Shown here in pieces: positions 46,926 to 59,562 of a stretch of 64,000 bases of DNA. Every line of letters starts with the position of its first letter. Position 1 is the stretch's first letter. The stretch lies in contig NW_017265189.1 in NCBI RefSeq assembly GCF_001638985.1, positions 434,001-498,000 of the forward strand, read 5' to 3'. This stretch comes from Phycomyces blakesleeanus NRRL 1555(-). Lineage: Eukaryota; Mucoromycota; Mucoromycetes; Mucorales; Phycomycetaceae. The notes under the pieces were generated by a model. That model worked only from the letters and a program-made list of their open reading frames with translations. It was not told the origin of the DNA and ran no database searches. The translations under genes were made by a program, and so were the position numbers.

Positions 46926-47993
46926 TCAAGCAGCAACACGTGCCTTTTTCTCATTCGATAACTCGGTGTTTCTCAAAATAATTGGATAGACAGAATTGCC
47001 AATGACGTCTGGTCCCTTGTTAGCAAGTCTCTGTTTCTTCAAAACAGTAAAGTATTCATCCACCTGCATTATAATATAAATACTTTTGAGTTAGAAGTAT
47101 TAAAAAAAATAACTTTTATCATGAGAGCCTTACCAAGGGATGTCTATTTCTAGGAGTATATCTAGTTTTATTTTTCTCCTCATCTGACTCAATATCAGAC
47201 AACATGTTATAGTCCAGAAGGTCCACGACAGTCTCACCAAACTTAGACTCAAGGTTTGCCTTGTCAGCTAAGTGAATTGTCTTGTAGTCTGCAAGAATCT
47301 GAAAAAAAAAGTTAAAATAGTTTACACAAAAACTGTTGACTATACTTACGTTTCTCTTTCTGGACCGGCGTCGAGAAATCCGATTTTGTCGAGCTATCTT
47401 TTCTGGCAAAGCTTTTGCCCTTTGAAGCATATACGAAGTATGTCTTCGGGTTTTCTCTTCCACAACTGCAGACGAAACAGACTTTACTTCAGCTTGCTGA
47501 TGTGTGTAGCTCTGCACTACATCAGCAATGGGACAGTTGGATGTCGAGAAGGCGCCCTCATTGACCGTCAATGGCATTGTTGCCAGAACAGCTCGTGTTT
47601 GAGAACAGATCAATCTCTGCAAAATATAATGTAAGTAACTTTGCAATATTCTATTACTAGTATATATCCTACCAAAACCGTTGGAAGGCAGTACTTTATA
47701 TATTCTTCTGTAGTAAGAGCCTGACCGATGGGACTATGGTTCGAATTGTTATTCTGGCCATTGGTTGCTCCCATGTTGTGGTAGACCTTCTCCAGAAGTG
47801 AATGAGATTCATTCAGTCGGGTGCTCATGGTGAACAAAGTGGACAGGACAGTACCATCTAGCTCTGTGCTAACTGTCAAGCTGGGAAGAATTTCCCATTG
47901 TCTTGTGCTTGCTGCTGTCCCAGCAGTTTGTTGAACAGACTTTTTTGTAGTCGTCTTTTTCGTTTTTTTGGATTGCTGCGTATTAGAAGACAT
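46926..47993 (-). CDS. CACTA family-1 ORF2 of element 6, intact, divergent (296 residues)
   Basis: Exons 47673-47993, 47350-47616, 47134-47298 and 46926-47063 join to 891 nt without a stop. The N-terminus is Lys/Thr-rich (KKTKKTTTKK), followed by a helical segment with STRLNESHSLLEKVYHNMG. Exon 2 (267 nt, not 306) ends in the basic run RISRRRSRKRN. Exon 3 has an acidic SDIESDEEKN stretch, placed like the SEGESEDD stretch of elements 1 and 8. The four-exon layout and position match the other copies, but sequence similarity is low apart from the basic and acidic parts, so it is a separate lineage. Confidence 0.65.
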
Positions 47994-48099
47994 GAATTCA
48001 GATATTTAAGGCTAATGAAAGAAATGGAAACAATGTGAATACTTTAATAATTAGAGTTGGGTTTCTTTAAAATAATAAAATAAATCAAAACATACGTAA

Positions 48100-49260
48100 A
48101 GGTGGAAAGTAAGGCACCAAAAGATTATTTTTCTGATGATGCTCTTTATAGCATTTTGATCTCTATATTATACTTTTCTTGATAAGCCGACTTGGAAAGG
48201 CATTTGTAATAGCTTACATCCATTACAAAGATGTGAGAGATTATGGTTTAGTACGTAATGTCTTGTCTCAATCGGGATGGGTTGAATGACTTTCAATTTG
48301 CTCCATTGATTCTATCAGTTTCTCAGGTCAATGGTCATAAAATTATAATTTTGAATTTCCCCGTTTTTTTTTAATTTTTTCTTTCTTCTTCTTTACTTCT
48401 TTCTTAATGTCTAACATGGTAAGCATCAACTCACATCAAAGTTTCAAGACCTAATAATCTTGTTGTTTTTATTCTAGCATGGTACACTATGCTTTAAACC
48501 ACCAAGTCCTTCTTAACTGCCTCAAAAGTAATGATAAAAAGGTAATAAGAATATACTTGAATATTTATTCACGATTTATGTATTAATTATTCTGCTTAGA
48601 TTTTTCTGGCCCATTAACAAAGACATATACCTTGGGAGGGTTTACAAAATAGTATGTTATATAAATATTAACGTACACCTTCAAGATACAACTTGTATTT
48701 ATTATTTTTCTTATGTATACCATACACTTTATAGTCACTGGTCTTTATCTTGGTCCTCTTTTTTTGATTATACACCGACTCTTATTCTCTACAGACAGAC
48801 AAGTAAGTAAATAATCATTCTACTTCTTTGTATGTAATTCTAATGAAAAGAAATTATTTTATAGATAATATCTCCATTTCCCGCATGCTGCCTCTTCTAT
48901 TGTATTAAATAATTGGTAAGCAAAAAATAGTCTGATACTCTTTATTTCATTCTAATAAAAGATTATATTTTATAGACAATATCATTGTATTTTGTGTTTG
49001 TCAACTCTTCTGTTTTCTGAACTGTCTGGTAAGCAAACCATAGTCTTATTTACTTTGCATCGTATTAACAAAAGTTATTATTTTTATAGACAATATTACT
49101 ATAATTGAGACATTTAACTAAAATGTTGATACATCTATCTTTATGTTAAAGACATCCATCTGTTCTCATGTTTAACTTTATTGTAAGTACATTCATATTT
49201 TTTAAATAATCTGTCGCTCTCAAATGAATATATCTAGAACATTCTTTCTAATCCACCCTA
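48100..49260 (+). other. orf3-like micro-exon region of element 6
   Basis: At least six candidate exons of about 50-65 nt are each followed by GTAAG/GTATG and preceded by TATAG, for example near 48479-48540, 48600-48650, 48866-48912 and 48977-49030. From the third exon on a frame stays open across several joins with one TAA. The first exons carry stops. The regular pattern mirrors orf3 of element 8. Confidence 0.45.
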
Positions 49261-51046
49261 TAATTATTTTTTATAAAAGTAAACAAACAGGCCAAGAAGG
49301 TGTGCCGCAGCAAGCAATGGAATACAGTAGGGGTCGATTGCACCAGGGGTGGACCAATGGATGTTCGAAAGGAATAACATAGTATCCACGAAAATAAATG
49401 ACGGCATTGAGTGTGATGTTTCTACCCAATTGCAACAGAAGACGATTAGTGATGTAGACGAATAGAAATAGCTAGAAACAATAAGAAAATTTTTTCAAAC
49501 CAATAAAAACCTTTAAAATGACCCATAAACCTCTAAATCTTGACTAAATCTTGACCAAATCTTGACCAAATCTCTTCTTTAACAACCCATATATAGTAAT
49601 AAAAAGATGTTAAATGTTATGTGCTGTATTTAAAAAAAAACCCCAAAACCAATATAAAATGAAAAATCTGCGGTCTGATAAAAGTGCGTCTATATTTTCA
49701 CAACCAAAATATATCACATAAAAGTATATCACACTTTTTCTTTTTGCGTTCCTAAAATTCAGTATACTAATTGTATTCATTTAGCTCACGAATTTTAAAA
49801 AATTGTCATCATAAATTCCGATCGAATTCATGCTGAATTTTATTCATTCAGACAGTATTTGGTCAAGATTTAGTATACTGAATTGGCCCTCCTTTTGCAG
49901 TGTATGTATATAAGCTGAACACTACCAATCTAGTATATATATAAATAAATGCTATCTGATCTGATATATATGTAAATCAATAACAGTCAATCTGTATTAT
50001 ATATATATATTTATCACATCCAATTTACGACTTATATAAGTTAATAAAATGTAATATATAATCAATATTAGCCAATAACATTTGATTTATTACTAATATT
50101 AGCCTATAACATCTTATCTATCTCTGATATTAATCAATACTATTGGATCTATCACATTATATATATTCACACTTGTCAATATCCAAGTCATATCCAATCA
50201 TCTCATCAAATATAAGTTACATACTCTAATCATATTTAATCTTTCATTTTATATATATTCACAACTCTTTTATAATCTTTATATATATATATATAATATA
50301 TAAATACATCAAAATTATAATAAATATTAATAAGTTAACTTATTTATATATTTTTTTATTGATCTACATAATAATATTTTGATTTTTATAAGAAAATTAG
50401 TAAAAAAATATGAAAATTAATTTTTATTAATTCTGTATTTGCTCTTTACATATTTTGATACTTTTATATTATACTACTAAATTTTTTTTATATAGCAAAA
50501 AAAATTAAAAAATTATTACTTAGTAAGAATTTGAACTTTCATTAGAAGAGATATATTTAATTATTGTCGGAACGGCTTTTTGATAGTTTAAGGTTAAATG
50601 TTTTTCCATGCCAAGCTTTTACATAGTTACTATTTATATAACCTATCTTCCCACACTAAAAATGCCAAGATTTCTCACGCTAATTATATTCAGACTAACT
50701 AAAAAAGGAAATTTTTCCGGAAAAAAGCTATTCTTTAGCATTTTTTCTCACGAATTCAGCTGTATTGTTTACGTAGATCATTTATGCAAGATTATGCATG
50801 ATTATGCATGTTATATAACAAGTATAGCCATAATTTACTAATTTTTTTCAGTAATACATTTGTATTATTTATGTTATGCAAATATGCATAATGACATATG
50901 TTATACAAACTTTCTTTTGTTATATTTTTTATATGTGTTTCTATACAACTATGCAAGATTATGCAAGATTATGCAAAATTATGCAAAATTATGTAAAATT
51001 ATGCAAGATTATACAAGATTATGCAAAATTATGCAAGATTATGTAA

Positions 51047-52640
51047 GCTGATAACAGCTGATCTGATATATATATAAGTGAATATTAGTCAATCTTATAC
51101 ATATATAAACCAATAATTGCCGATCTGATATATATATAAGTCAATAGTCACTGATCTGATATATATATAAGTCAATGATCACTGATCTCATATATATATA
51201 AGTAGATAATCGCTAATCTGGTATATATATAAGCCTATAATTGCTAATTTCATATATATATAAGCAGATGATCATCGATCTCATATATATATAATTAATG
51301 ATCATCAATCTAGTGTATATATAAGTCAATAGTTGCCAATCTGGTATATATATAAGCAGATGATCACTGATCTCATATATATATAAGTAGATAATCGCCA
51401 ATCTGGTATATATATAAGTCAATGGTCGCCGATCTGGTATATATATAAGTCAATGATCACTGATCTCATATATATATAAGTAGATAATTGCCAATCTGGT
51501 ATATATATAAGCCAATAATTGCTGATTTCATATATATATATAAGGCAATAGTTACCAATCTCATATATATATATAAGCAGATAATTGCCGATCTGGTATA
51601 TATATAAGTAGATGATTGCCGATCTCATACATATATAAGCAGATGATTGCTGATCTCATATATATATAAGCAGATGATCGCCGATCTCATATATATATAA
51701 GCAGATGATTATCAATCTGATATATTTATATAAGCTGATGATAGTCGATCTGATATATATATAAGCTGTTAACTGCCAATTAGGTATATATATAAGCTGA
51801 TAACAGGTGATTCACACTATATATAAACATATGATACTCAATCTGATATATATATAAGCTGATGATAGCTGATCTGGTATATATATAAATTGTTGACCGC
51901 CAATCAGCTATATATATATAAACTATTAACAGTCTATCTCATACATATATAAGCTGATATTAGCTAATCTAGTATATATATAAGCTGATATTAGCTAATC
52001 TAGTATATATATAAGCTGTTGACTGCCAATCTGGCATATATATAAGCTGTTGACTGCTAATCTGATATATATATATAAGTTATAACAGTCAATCTTATAC
52101 ATATATAAGCTATTAACAGTCTATCTCATACATATATAAGTAGATCACAGTCAATCTGATATATATATAAGCTGATGATAGTCAATCGGGTATATATATA
52201 AGCTGTTGACTGCTAATTGGGTATATATATAAGCTGATGACAGAGGATGTACACTATATATAAACATATAATATCCAATCTGATATATATATAAGTGGAT
52301 CACAGTCAATCTGATATATATATAAGCTGATGATAATCGATCTGGTATATATATAAGCTGTTGTCTGCCAATTGGGTATATATATAAGCTGTTGTCTGTC
52401 AGTTGCATATATATATAAGTTGATGACAGGTGATTTGCACTATATATAAACATATGATATCCAGTCTGATATATATATAAGTAGATCACAGCCAATCTGA
52501 TATATATATATAAGTGGATAACAGTTAATCTCATATATATATAAGCTGAACACTACCAATCTAGTATATATATAAATAAATGCTATCTGATCTGATATAT
52601 ATGTAAATCAATAACAGTCAATCTGTATTATATATATATA
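51047..52640 (+). repeat. 31-bp minisatellite, third block
   Basis: This is the uninterrupted block of the second full macrosatellite unit. Unit variants such as CTGGTATATATATAAG and CTCATATATATATAAG alternate with CTGATATATATATAAG. Long minus-strand ORFs here (51213-51422, 52151-52534) are array artefacts. Confidence 0.92.
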
Positions 52641-54008
52641 TTTATCACATCCAATTTACGACTTATATAAGTTAATAAAATGTAATATATAATCAATATT
52701 AGCCAATAACATTTGATTTATTACTAATATTAGCCTATAACATCTTATCTATCTCTGATATTAATCAATACTATTGGATCTATCACATTATATATATTCA
52801 CACTTGTCAATATCCAAGTCATATCCAATCATCTCATCAAATATAAGTTACATACTCTAATCATATTTAATCTTTCATTTTATATATATTCACAACTCTT
52901 TTATAATCTTTATATATATATATATAATATATAAATACATCAAAATTATAATAAATATTAATAAGTTAACTTATTTATATATTTTTTTATTGATCTACAT
53001 AATAATATTTTGATTTTTATAAGAAAATTAGTAAAAAAATATGAAAATTAATTTTTATTAATTCTGTATTTGCTCTTTACATATTTTGATACTTTTATAT
53101 TATACTACTAAATTTTTTTTATATAGCAAAAAAAATTAAAAAATTATTACTTAGTAAGAATTTGAACTTTCATTAGAAGAGATATATTTAATTATTGTCG
53201 GAACGGCTTTTTGATAGTTTAAGGTTAAATGTTTTTCCATGCCAAGCTTTTACATAGTTACTATTTATATAACCTATCTTCCCACACTAAAAATGCCAAG
53301 ATTTCTCACGCTAATTATATTCAGACTAACTAAAAAAGGAAATTTTTCCGGAAAAAAGCTATTCTTTAGCATTTTTTCTCACGAATTCAGCTGTATTGTT
53401 TACGTAGATCATTTATGCAAGATTATGCATGATTATGCATGTTATATAACAAGTATAGCCATAATTTACTAATTTTTTTCAGTAATACATTTGTATTATT
53501 TATGTTATGCAAATATGCATAATGACATATGTTATACAAACTTTCTTTTGTTATATTTTTTATATGTGTTTCTATACAACTATGCAAGATTATGCAAGAT
53601 TATGCAAAATTATGCAAAATTATGTAAAATTATGCAAGATTATACAAGATTATGCAAAATTATGCAAGATTATGTAAGCTGATAACAGCTGATCTGATAT
53701 ATATATAAGTGAATATTAGTCAATCTTATACATATCACTAGAAAAACATACGGGAATTACCATGTACAAAGTTAAATTATAACAATAGAAAATCTGGGGT
53801 ATTTTTTCATCTCAGCTTTTTTTGTGTGTTCAAGATGAAAACACTGTTTTCCGGTTTTCTATTGGCTTGGATACAACAGGCGAAAATATTATTTATTATT
53901 ATTATTATAAAGACATAACATTTCATTATAAAGACATAGTAAATTTAGTAAACGTTGTACTTGTTTCCTTTTTCTCTTAACACTTCAAAGTAAAAATAAA
54001 TAAACATT

Positions 54009-57000
54009 ATGTCCACAATTCCTGAACTCTACAACGAAAAGTGCCATTGTGCTGGATGTAGTCAGAACGATCTCGGCTATAGTTTTGTTGCCAGAAGAAC
54101 TGCTCAACGTCATAACAAAAGGGCAAGACTAAATGCCATAAGATGTGAAAGGGGTACAATATTTGAATTTATTTAATTGTATTGTAATCCATGAAATAAC
54201 GTGTTGTAATAGACATGTCTACCCAAAGAAATATGATGGAGGTCGATGATGAACGTAAGGTTTATTTAATTCAGATACCGTTAGATATTAACCAAGTGTT
54301 ATATTCTAAATGTAGCTATCTTAACCCATCAACCCGGAGCCCTGGAAGAATCGTACACTCAGACAAACTCACCTGTTTGGGAAGGAGCTTCAATGTCTGA
54401 CACTGAAGACGTTTCCGTTACTAATGACGCGATCAGCAATGGCGACAATGATGACAGTGGAAGCAACAGCAATGAAATCAGTGAAGACGAAAGCGAAGAC
54501 GATGTTATTGAGCTCGACGACAATGAATTGAATAGTGAAGGTCAGTTAGTGTTAAAAATTTTTTAAAAAAAAAAGCGTTAATTTTTTTTTATAATAGACC
54601 CTTTTGCCACCCCCGATATGCCCCAGAACCCAGTGCACAGGTTCATTGCTACTTTTGTGGTGATGTTCGCTTCCCGCTATGTGGTTGACAAGGGCGCCGT
54701 TGTCTTGATCGAGTTCATCAACAAGCTTTTGACAATTTACGAGCAGGATTTCCAACTGCCCTTGAGCCTTCCTGGTCTTCAGCGCATGACAGGTTTCTCA
54801 GCCATGACCAAAGGCATAAAGAAATTTGTTGTGTGTCAGGATTGTCACAAGGTGTACGAAGAAAGTGCATCTGTCCCGTCTCATTGCGATTTCGTAAAGC
54901 TTGGTGCACGCTCGTCTTGCAACTGCCAATTGACGAAAACATCAGCATCGGGTGCTTTGGTGGCCAAGCGTTCATACTTGTACCAGTCCGTCGTTAATAC
55001 TTTACGAATGTTTTTTCTTCGTCCAGGATTCGAGGATAAAATTAGACATTGGAATCACGAGCTGAAGATGGTGGATACGATGTGTGACATATACGACGGT
55101 GCCATGTGGAAGGAGCTCAAAGACAAAGATGGCGTGCAATTCACAAAGGATTCGCGTTCATTAATGTTGACTCTCAACATCGACTGGTTTCAACCTTTCG
55201 ATAACGTCACGCACTCGACTGGTGCCATATACCTGGTAGTAAACAATCTGCCTCGCAATGAAAGATACAAGCCAGAGAACACACTTCTCGTAGGATTGAT
55301 GCCTGGCCCGAAGGAACCCAAATCCGAAGAGATAAACCATTATCTCCGGCCTATGGTAGATGATCTGATAAGATTGTATGAGGGACTGGCAATCCCAACT
55401 TTCGAGTGTCCTAGTGGTGTCCGCGTCCGTGCCGCATTGATGATGGTTGCCTGTGACATCCCGGCAGCAAGAAAGACAAGTGGTTTCACCTCGCACAACA
55501 GTACATGCGCATGTTACAAGTGCAACAGACATTTCCCTCGCTTGGAAAACGGTGTCAATGTTGACTTTCGTGGGTTTGACTTCTCTCGGTGGGTGCTTCG
55601 TGACGGTGTAGAGAACAGGTTGCATGCTGAGGAGTGGGAAAGTGCTAGTACCCCCTCAGAAAGGCATCGGCTGGAGGTCGAAAATGGTGTTCGATGGTCG
55701 CAGTTGCATCGCCTTGGATACCTTGATCTAGTACGTGGAACGATCATCGATCCCATGCATAATTTATTCCTGGGAACGCCTAAAAGATTGATGGATCGTT
55801 GGATCAAAGACGAAGACATTCAAGATGGCGATTTTGCGGCAATGCAGAAGACTGCAGAAACGATGATTGTGCCTGGTGGATACACCTCTTTGAACTCGAA
55901 AATAGGAAAGCAGTTTTCGTATATGAAGGCAGACGAGTGGAAGTCATGGGTGCTCGTATACTCGCCAGTTCTGTTGAAAGATGTTCTTGCAAAAGACAGA
56001 TTCGAAAACTGGATTAACTTTGTTGATGCATGCCGCCTGTTGATCAAGCCAACGATCACGTTCGATGAAGTCAACACTGCCCATCAGTTTCTTCAAACTT
56101 TTTGCACCAGATGTGACGAGCTGTACAACGCCGAAATCCTCACCTGTAATATGCACCTACACCTCCATCTTCGAGATACAATTCGTGATTTTGGACCAGT
56201 GTACGGTTATTGGCTATTCGGGTTCGAGCGGTTTAACGGGTTGTTAAAAAATTTGAAGACAAACAGGAAGATCGGGTTTGAAGAAACATTTATGAAGAAA
56301 TTTATTGAAGATGTGCACAAAGACGATCTTGTCAACAGTTTCCTTCAGAGTACCCGCCAGACATCTGCATTTCCTCTCCTTACCAAACTCACTTCTTCCT
56401 TTACACCCGCCACCATTCCATCCATCCGTCAACGTACCTTCCGCATACAGTCATTTGTCGAGGCTTCTGAAGATCCAAATGTACTTGTAAAAGGCAACGA
56501 ACCTCTCCCTCCTTCCGCATTCCCTCTATCATTAAAATCCGCTACCACAATGAGTGACATTCACTATGTTCATCTCTTACAATACTACAAAGTTGCGTAC
56601 AACAATGAACAATTAGTTCACTTTCAACAAGCGTCGGAATCACCATACTTTGTCGACAATACAATCACCCTGTTGAAATACATCAACATCCTTGGGCAGG
56701 TCTACAAGGGTAAAGGTGAATCTGGAAGTCGTGGCTCTCTTGTACAAGCAAAGTTCATTGGAAGTACTGGTGAGCATATCATCGCATACACGGGTCAAAT
56801 ACAGTACATTTTCACCCATTCTTTCACTCCTCCACCCACCTCTTCATCCCTTACTCCCTTGCTCCGCACCCATCGCCGCCCAACACAACTTCTTCACAAT
56901 TCTCAACATACTTTTGCATTTATCAAATGGTACACACCCGAAAATGATAAATCGCGAGAGTACGAACACGTTGAAACCTGCTTTCCAACATTTTCTCCTG

Positions 57001-57125
57001 ACGATTTCCAATGTGTATTGCCAGTGCATAGAATTATGTTAGAAGTAGCAACTGCTGAGCACACAACACGCAGAAAAGTAAAAAAGATGCTGGTCATTCC
57101 TTTGCCAAAAAAACAATACATTTAA
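54009..57125 (+). CDS. CACTA tnp2-like transposase of element 8, intact (979 residues)
   Basis: Exons 54009-54153, 54213-54254, 54316-54540 and 54598-57125 join to 980 codons. Residues 12-40 hold the CHCAGCSQNDLGYSF...TAQRH finger. An acidic Ser/Asp/Glu/Asn segment spans about residues 75-135. A second zinc-like block (VVCQDCHKVY) follows. The core shows NIDWFQPF (first Asp), LVGLMPGPKEP, CDIPAARKTSGF (second Asp), CACYKCNRHF, IIDPMHNLFLGTPKR, KADEWKSW, HLHLRDTI and YGYWLFGFERFN. The C-terminal module has GQIQYIF, FAFIKWY and VLPVHRI. It is a CACTA-superfamily DDE transposase, expected to cut the element ends in the nucleus. It is convergent with ORF2 (131 bp). All expected residues are present and there is no stop or frame break. 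Confidence 0.92.
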
Positions 57126-57256
57126 AAAATAATAAAATTATAACTCCCTTTTTTAAAGGCACACAGAAAAGAATAATCATAGTGTTTGTATTTGTTGGTA
57201 CGTTTATCATTGTCAGATGGAGGATGTGGAGGATGTAGAGGATAAGAAAACAAAAT

Positions 57257-58553
57257 TTATTGAAACTCATCTCTAAAAGCCCAGTGAGGGAGAAGGGACG
57301 TCAATCTAGGCGGGACTGCTAAAACAGCATCTCTACCGAAGGACCTCTTCAACATCTGACGCGAATTGAAGTCCATGCGATTACGCATAAAATCATCAAC
57401 AACTGCAAGAAAGTGATTGTACTAAATACAAATAAGTGATTAATCAAAGTTCTGTTTCATTTAAATACATAAAAAAACAAAAAAAAGCTATATACAATAA
57501 TGTAAACAAAAGAAATTACCTCATCGCTTCTCCAACTTGGACGCACTGTACGAATCGCACGGTTGCTCGAGACTCCAGGCATATCGTCTTCAGATTCGCC
57601 CTCAGACATTGCTTCTTTCTGTAAGAGTCCGTCGCAGCTCTTACCCACCTTCATATCAATTTCAGCCTTGAATGTATGGTAGGTCAGCTCGCGACGGTCA
57701 AAATGCTAGTTTATAAATGTATTAATATGAATACATTTAATTTGCAATCAAAATATACTTCTAACATACATCGGTCTCTCGACCTGCTTTTCTTGACCGA
57801 GAATTTGTCTTTTTGCGCGCTTCATAGGATTCCTTGACTCGGCGTCTCGTTCCACAAAAGTTTGTGTAGATACAATCGCTAATATCGGCCTGTCGAACAC
57901 TAGTCCCAACAACCTTTGGAGCCAGGTATGCATGAAGGTCATGCATCAGCTGTCTGTTGGGTGGAAGTCTGTAATCAACATTAACATCCCAACTGCGCTT
58001 GCTGTCGTTAGCTGCAACTAGTTCCGGCTTATTTGATTTGAAGTTGTGTTTCTTCAACTCTCCTCGGATAAGAGCCTATACTTAGTGTGAGATATTATGT
58101 TGATGAGCTACTGTACATCTCAACACTTACTAAAACTCTAGTGCGATCCTGTTTACTAAGTTCACCAGCGTTTGCACCAGTAAGAACCACTGGACCAACA
58201 GAAGGAGCGACAGAAGGACCAACAGAAGGAGCAACAGAAGGAGCAGCAGAAGAGATACCAAACAAAGCCTCAGAAGGTGTTGTATACCAATCCAGAGTAG
58301 AACCAACGGAAGAAGCTGCGAAAGGGACAGAAGCAGAAGCAGGTATAGTGGTAGGAGCAATAACTGCAAGAAGTTCTCCAGAGGCATCGGCAACGCTATC
58401 AAGTATTTCCAATGAATCTTTGTTCCCCTTGATAACAATGCCAATGTTTGAATCCATGGTCTTGAGACTTTCCTCCATAGCGGTGAGCCTTCTTAAAAGC
58501 TCAGTATATTCCGGGGATGGAGCCGGGGCAATTGACTGACGATTGTTAACCAT
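57257..58553 (-). CDS. CACTA family-1 ORF2 of element 8, intact (359 residues)
   Basis: Exons 58131-58553, 57770-58075 (306 nt), 57520-57705 and 57257-57421 join to 360 codons. I chose the ATG at 58553. Residues 14-45 form a helix-prone stretch (YTELLRRLTAMEESLKTMDS). The middle is Ala/Pro/Ser/Val-rich, with repeats of PSVAPSVG. Exon 2 has DISDCIYTNFCGTRRR and a basic RKKTNSRSRKAGRETD end, a likely nuclear signal and DNA-binding surface. Exon 3 has an acidic SEGESEDD segment and ends RPSWRSDE; exon 4 ends LPHWAFRDE. No named domain is recognised. The exon lengths and end motifs shared with elements 1, 3 and 7 support a real gene needed by the element. Confidence 0.82.
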
Positions 58554-58858
58554 GGTCTGAAAGCTATCTAATAAAATGTTATACATGAGTTGATTGTTAA
58601 TTATATTTGTTTTATATATCTATTCATTGTATATATAGAGTGTTATTAACATACAAAAGAAGTTAGGTGTTAAGCGAAAGAATAAAGTGTAGTTAATGGA
58701 AAGATGGTAAAAGTAAAAGCAAGAACCCATTTATTATATTACACTTGTTGCTGTAAATACTCAGGATTTCTTTAATACGCGTATCTCTATTAATACTTCC
58801 TGGAATTAACGGGGTGCAAATCGGCTTTGAACATGCTTTTTTCAACTCAATCCAATAT

Positions 58859-59562
58859 ATGATTTCTGTCTTTCGGCCTTTTGGCCCTTTGGTCTTTTGT
58901 TCTTTTTGTTTTTTTTTTTTCATTTACAAGTTTTCTCTCTTTTCTCTCTTTCCAACATTTATTATATTCACAGATTTTCTTGGTAAGATATCTTATTCTT
59001 TAATATTATATATATATATATAACTAAAATGATAATAATTGTTTTCTATTACTACAGACACTCGTGTTTTGTTACCTTCTGATGCATCCCCTTCACAATG
59101 TCCATCCGGATTAGCTAAGGTTAGTAAATATACTTTATGCTGTCATCCTATAAAATTATCCTGACCTTTTCCTTTCTTTTGTATAGGCCATATCGCCGAA
59201 ATTACTCTCTACTATTAAACACGGTTATGAACACGGTAATATTTTATTTTATTTCAATCTATCTCTTTTTAATAAGCACATGGCTTAACATAATTTCTAT
59301 TATAGATGAACCTCCCTCTCATGAGCACATCGCGAATCAAGAACTTTCATTTCATACGAGTGTCATTGACATGGTAATTTTTTTTGTACATATAACAATA
59401 TTATTTATTTTGTATATTAATGTATATCATTTACTGAAGACAATATTAGCGTCTCCTATGTACTCTCTTGGTCTGCAAATAAATCCTTTTGCTTCGGGTA
59501 GGTAAATGAAATATTCTACCACACAGTTCACAAAAAATAATTTTTTTTCAGCATTTTTATAG
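58859..59562 (+). CDS. orf3 of element 8: six-exon small protein (123 residues), unknown function
   Basis: Exons 58859-58982, 59058-59119, 59187-59235, 59306-59373, 59440-59497 and 59552-59562 sum to 372 nt, keep one open frame across five GT-AG introns of 54-75 nt, and end at TAG, with AATAAA directly after. The first 41 residues are hydrophobic (VFCSFCFFFFIYKFSLFSLF), like a signal anchor or signal peptide; the rest is polar, Ser/His/Pro-rich (SDASPSQCPSGLAK, PPSHEHIANQELSFH). An alternative start is the in-frame codon at 58814, which is GTG here but ATG in element 1. It is divergent from ORF2 with about 305 bp between, a likely two-way promoter. The first exon might instead be part of a pyrimidine-rich intron. 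I know of no homolog. Confidence 0.55.

Larger units (their letters stand above)
35776..49902 (+). mobile_element. CACTA family-1 element 6, containing element 7
   Basis: The termini are CACTGCAAAAGGAGGG at 35776 and its perfect inverted copy ending at 49902. The duplication tat is at 35773-35775 and 49903-49905. Without element 7 and its duplication it would be 7573 bp. 35792-36588 is the left non-coding end; 49261-49902 is the right non-coding end and contains four near-copies of AAATCTTGACC at 49535-49572. Confidence 0.92.

Noticed and set aside
51047..52640. Regular repeats with variable spacers resembling a CRISPR array
   Set aside because: Both parts of the 31-bp unit vary, the DNA is a eukaryotic AT-rich satellite and no cas-like gene is near.
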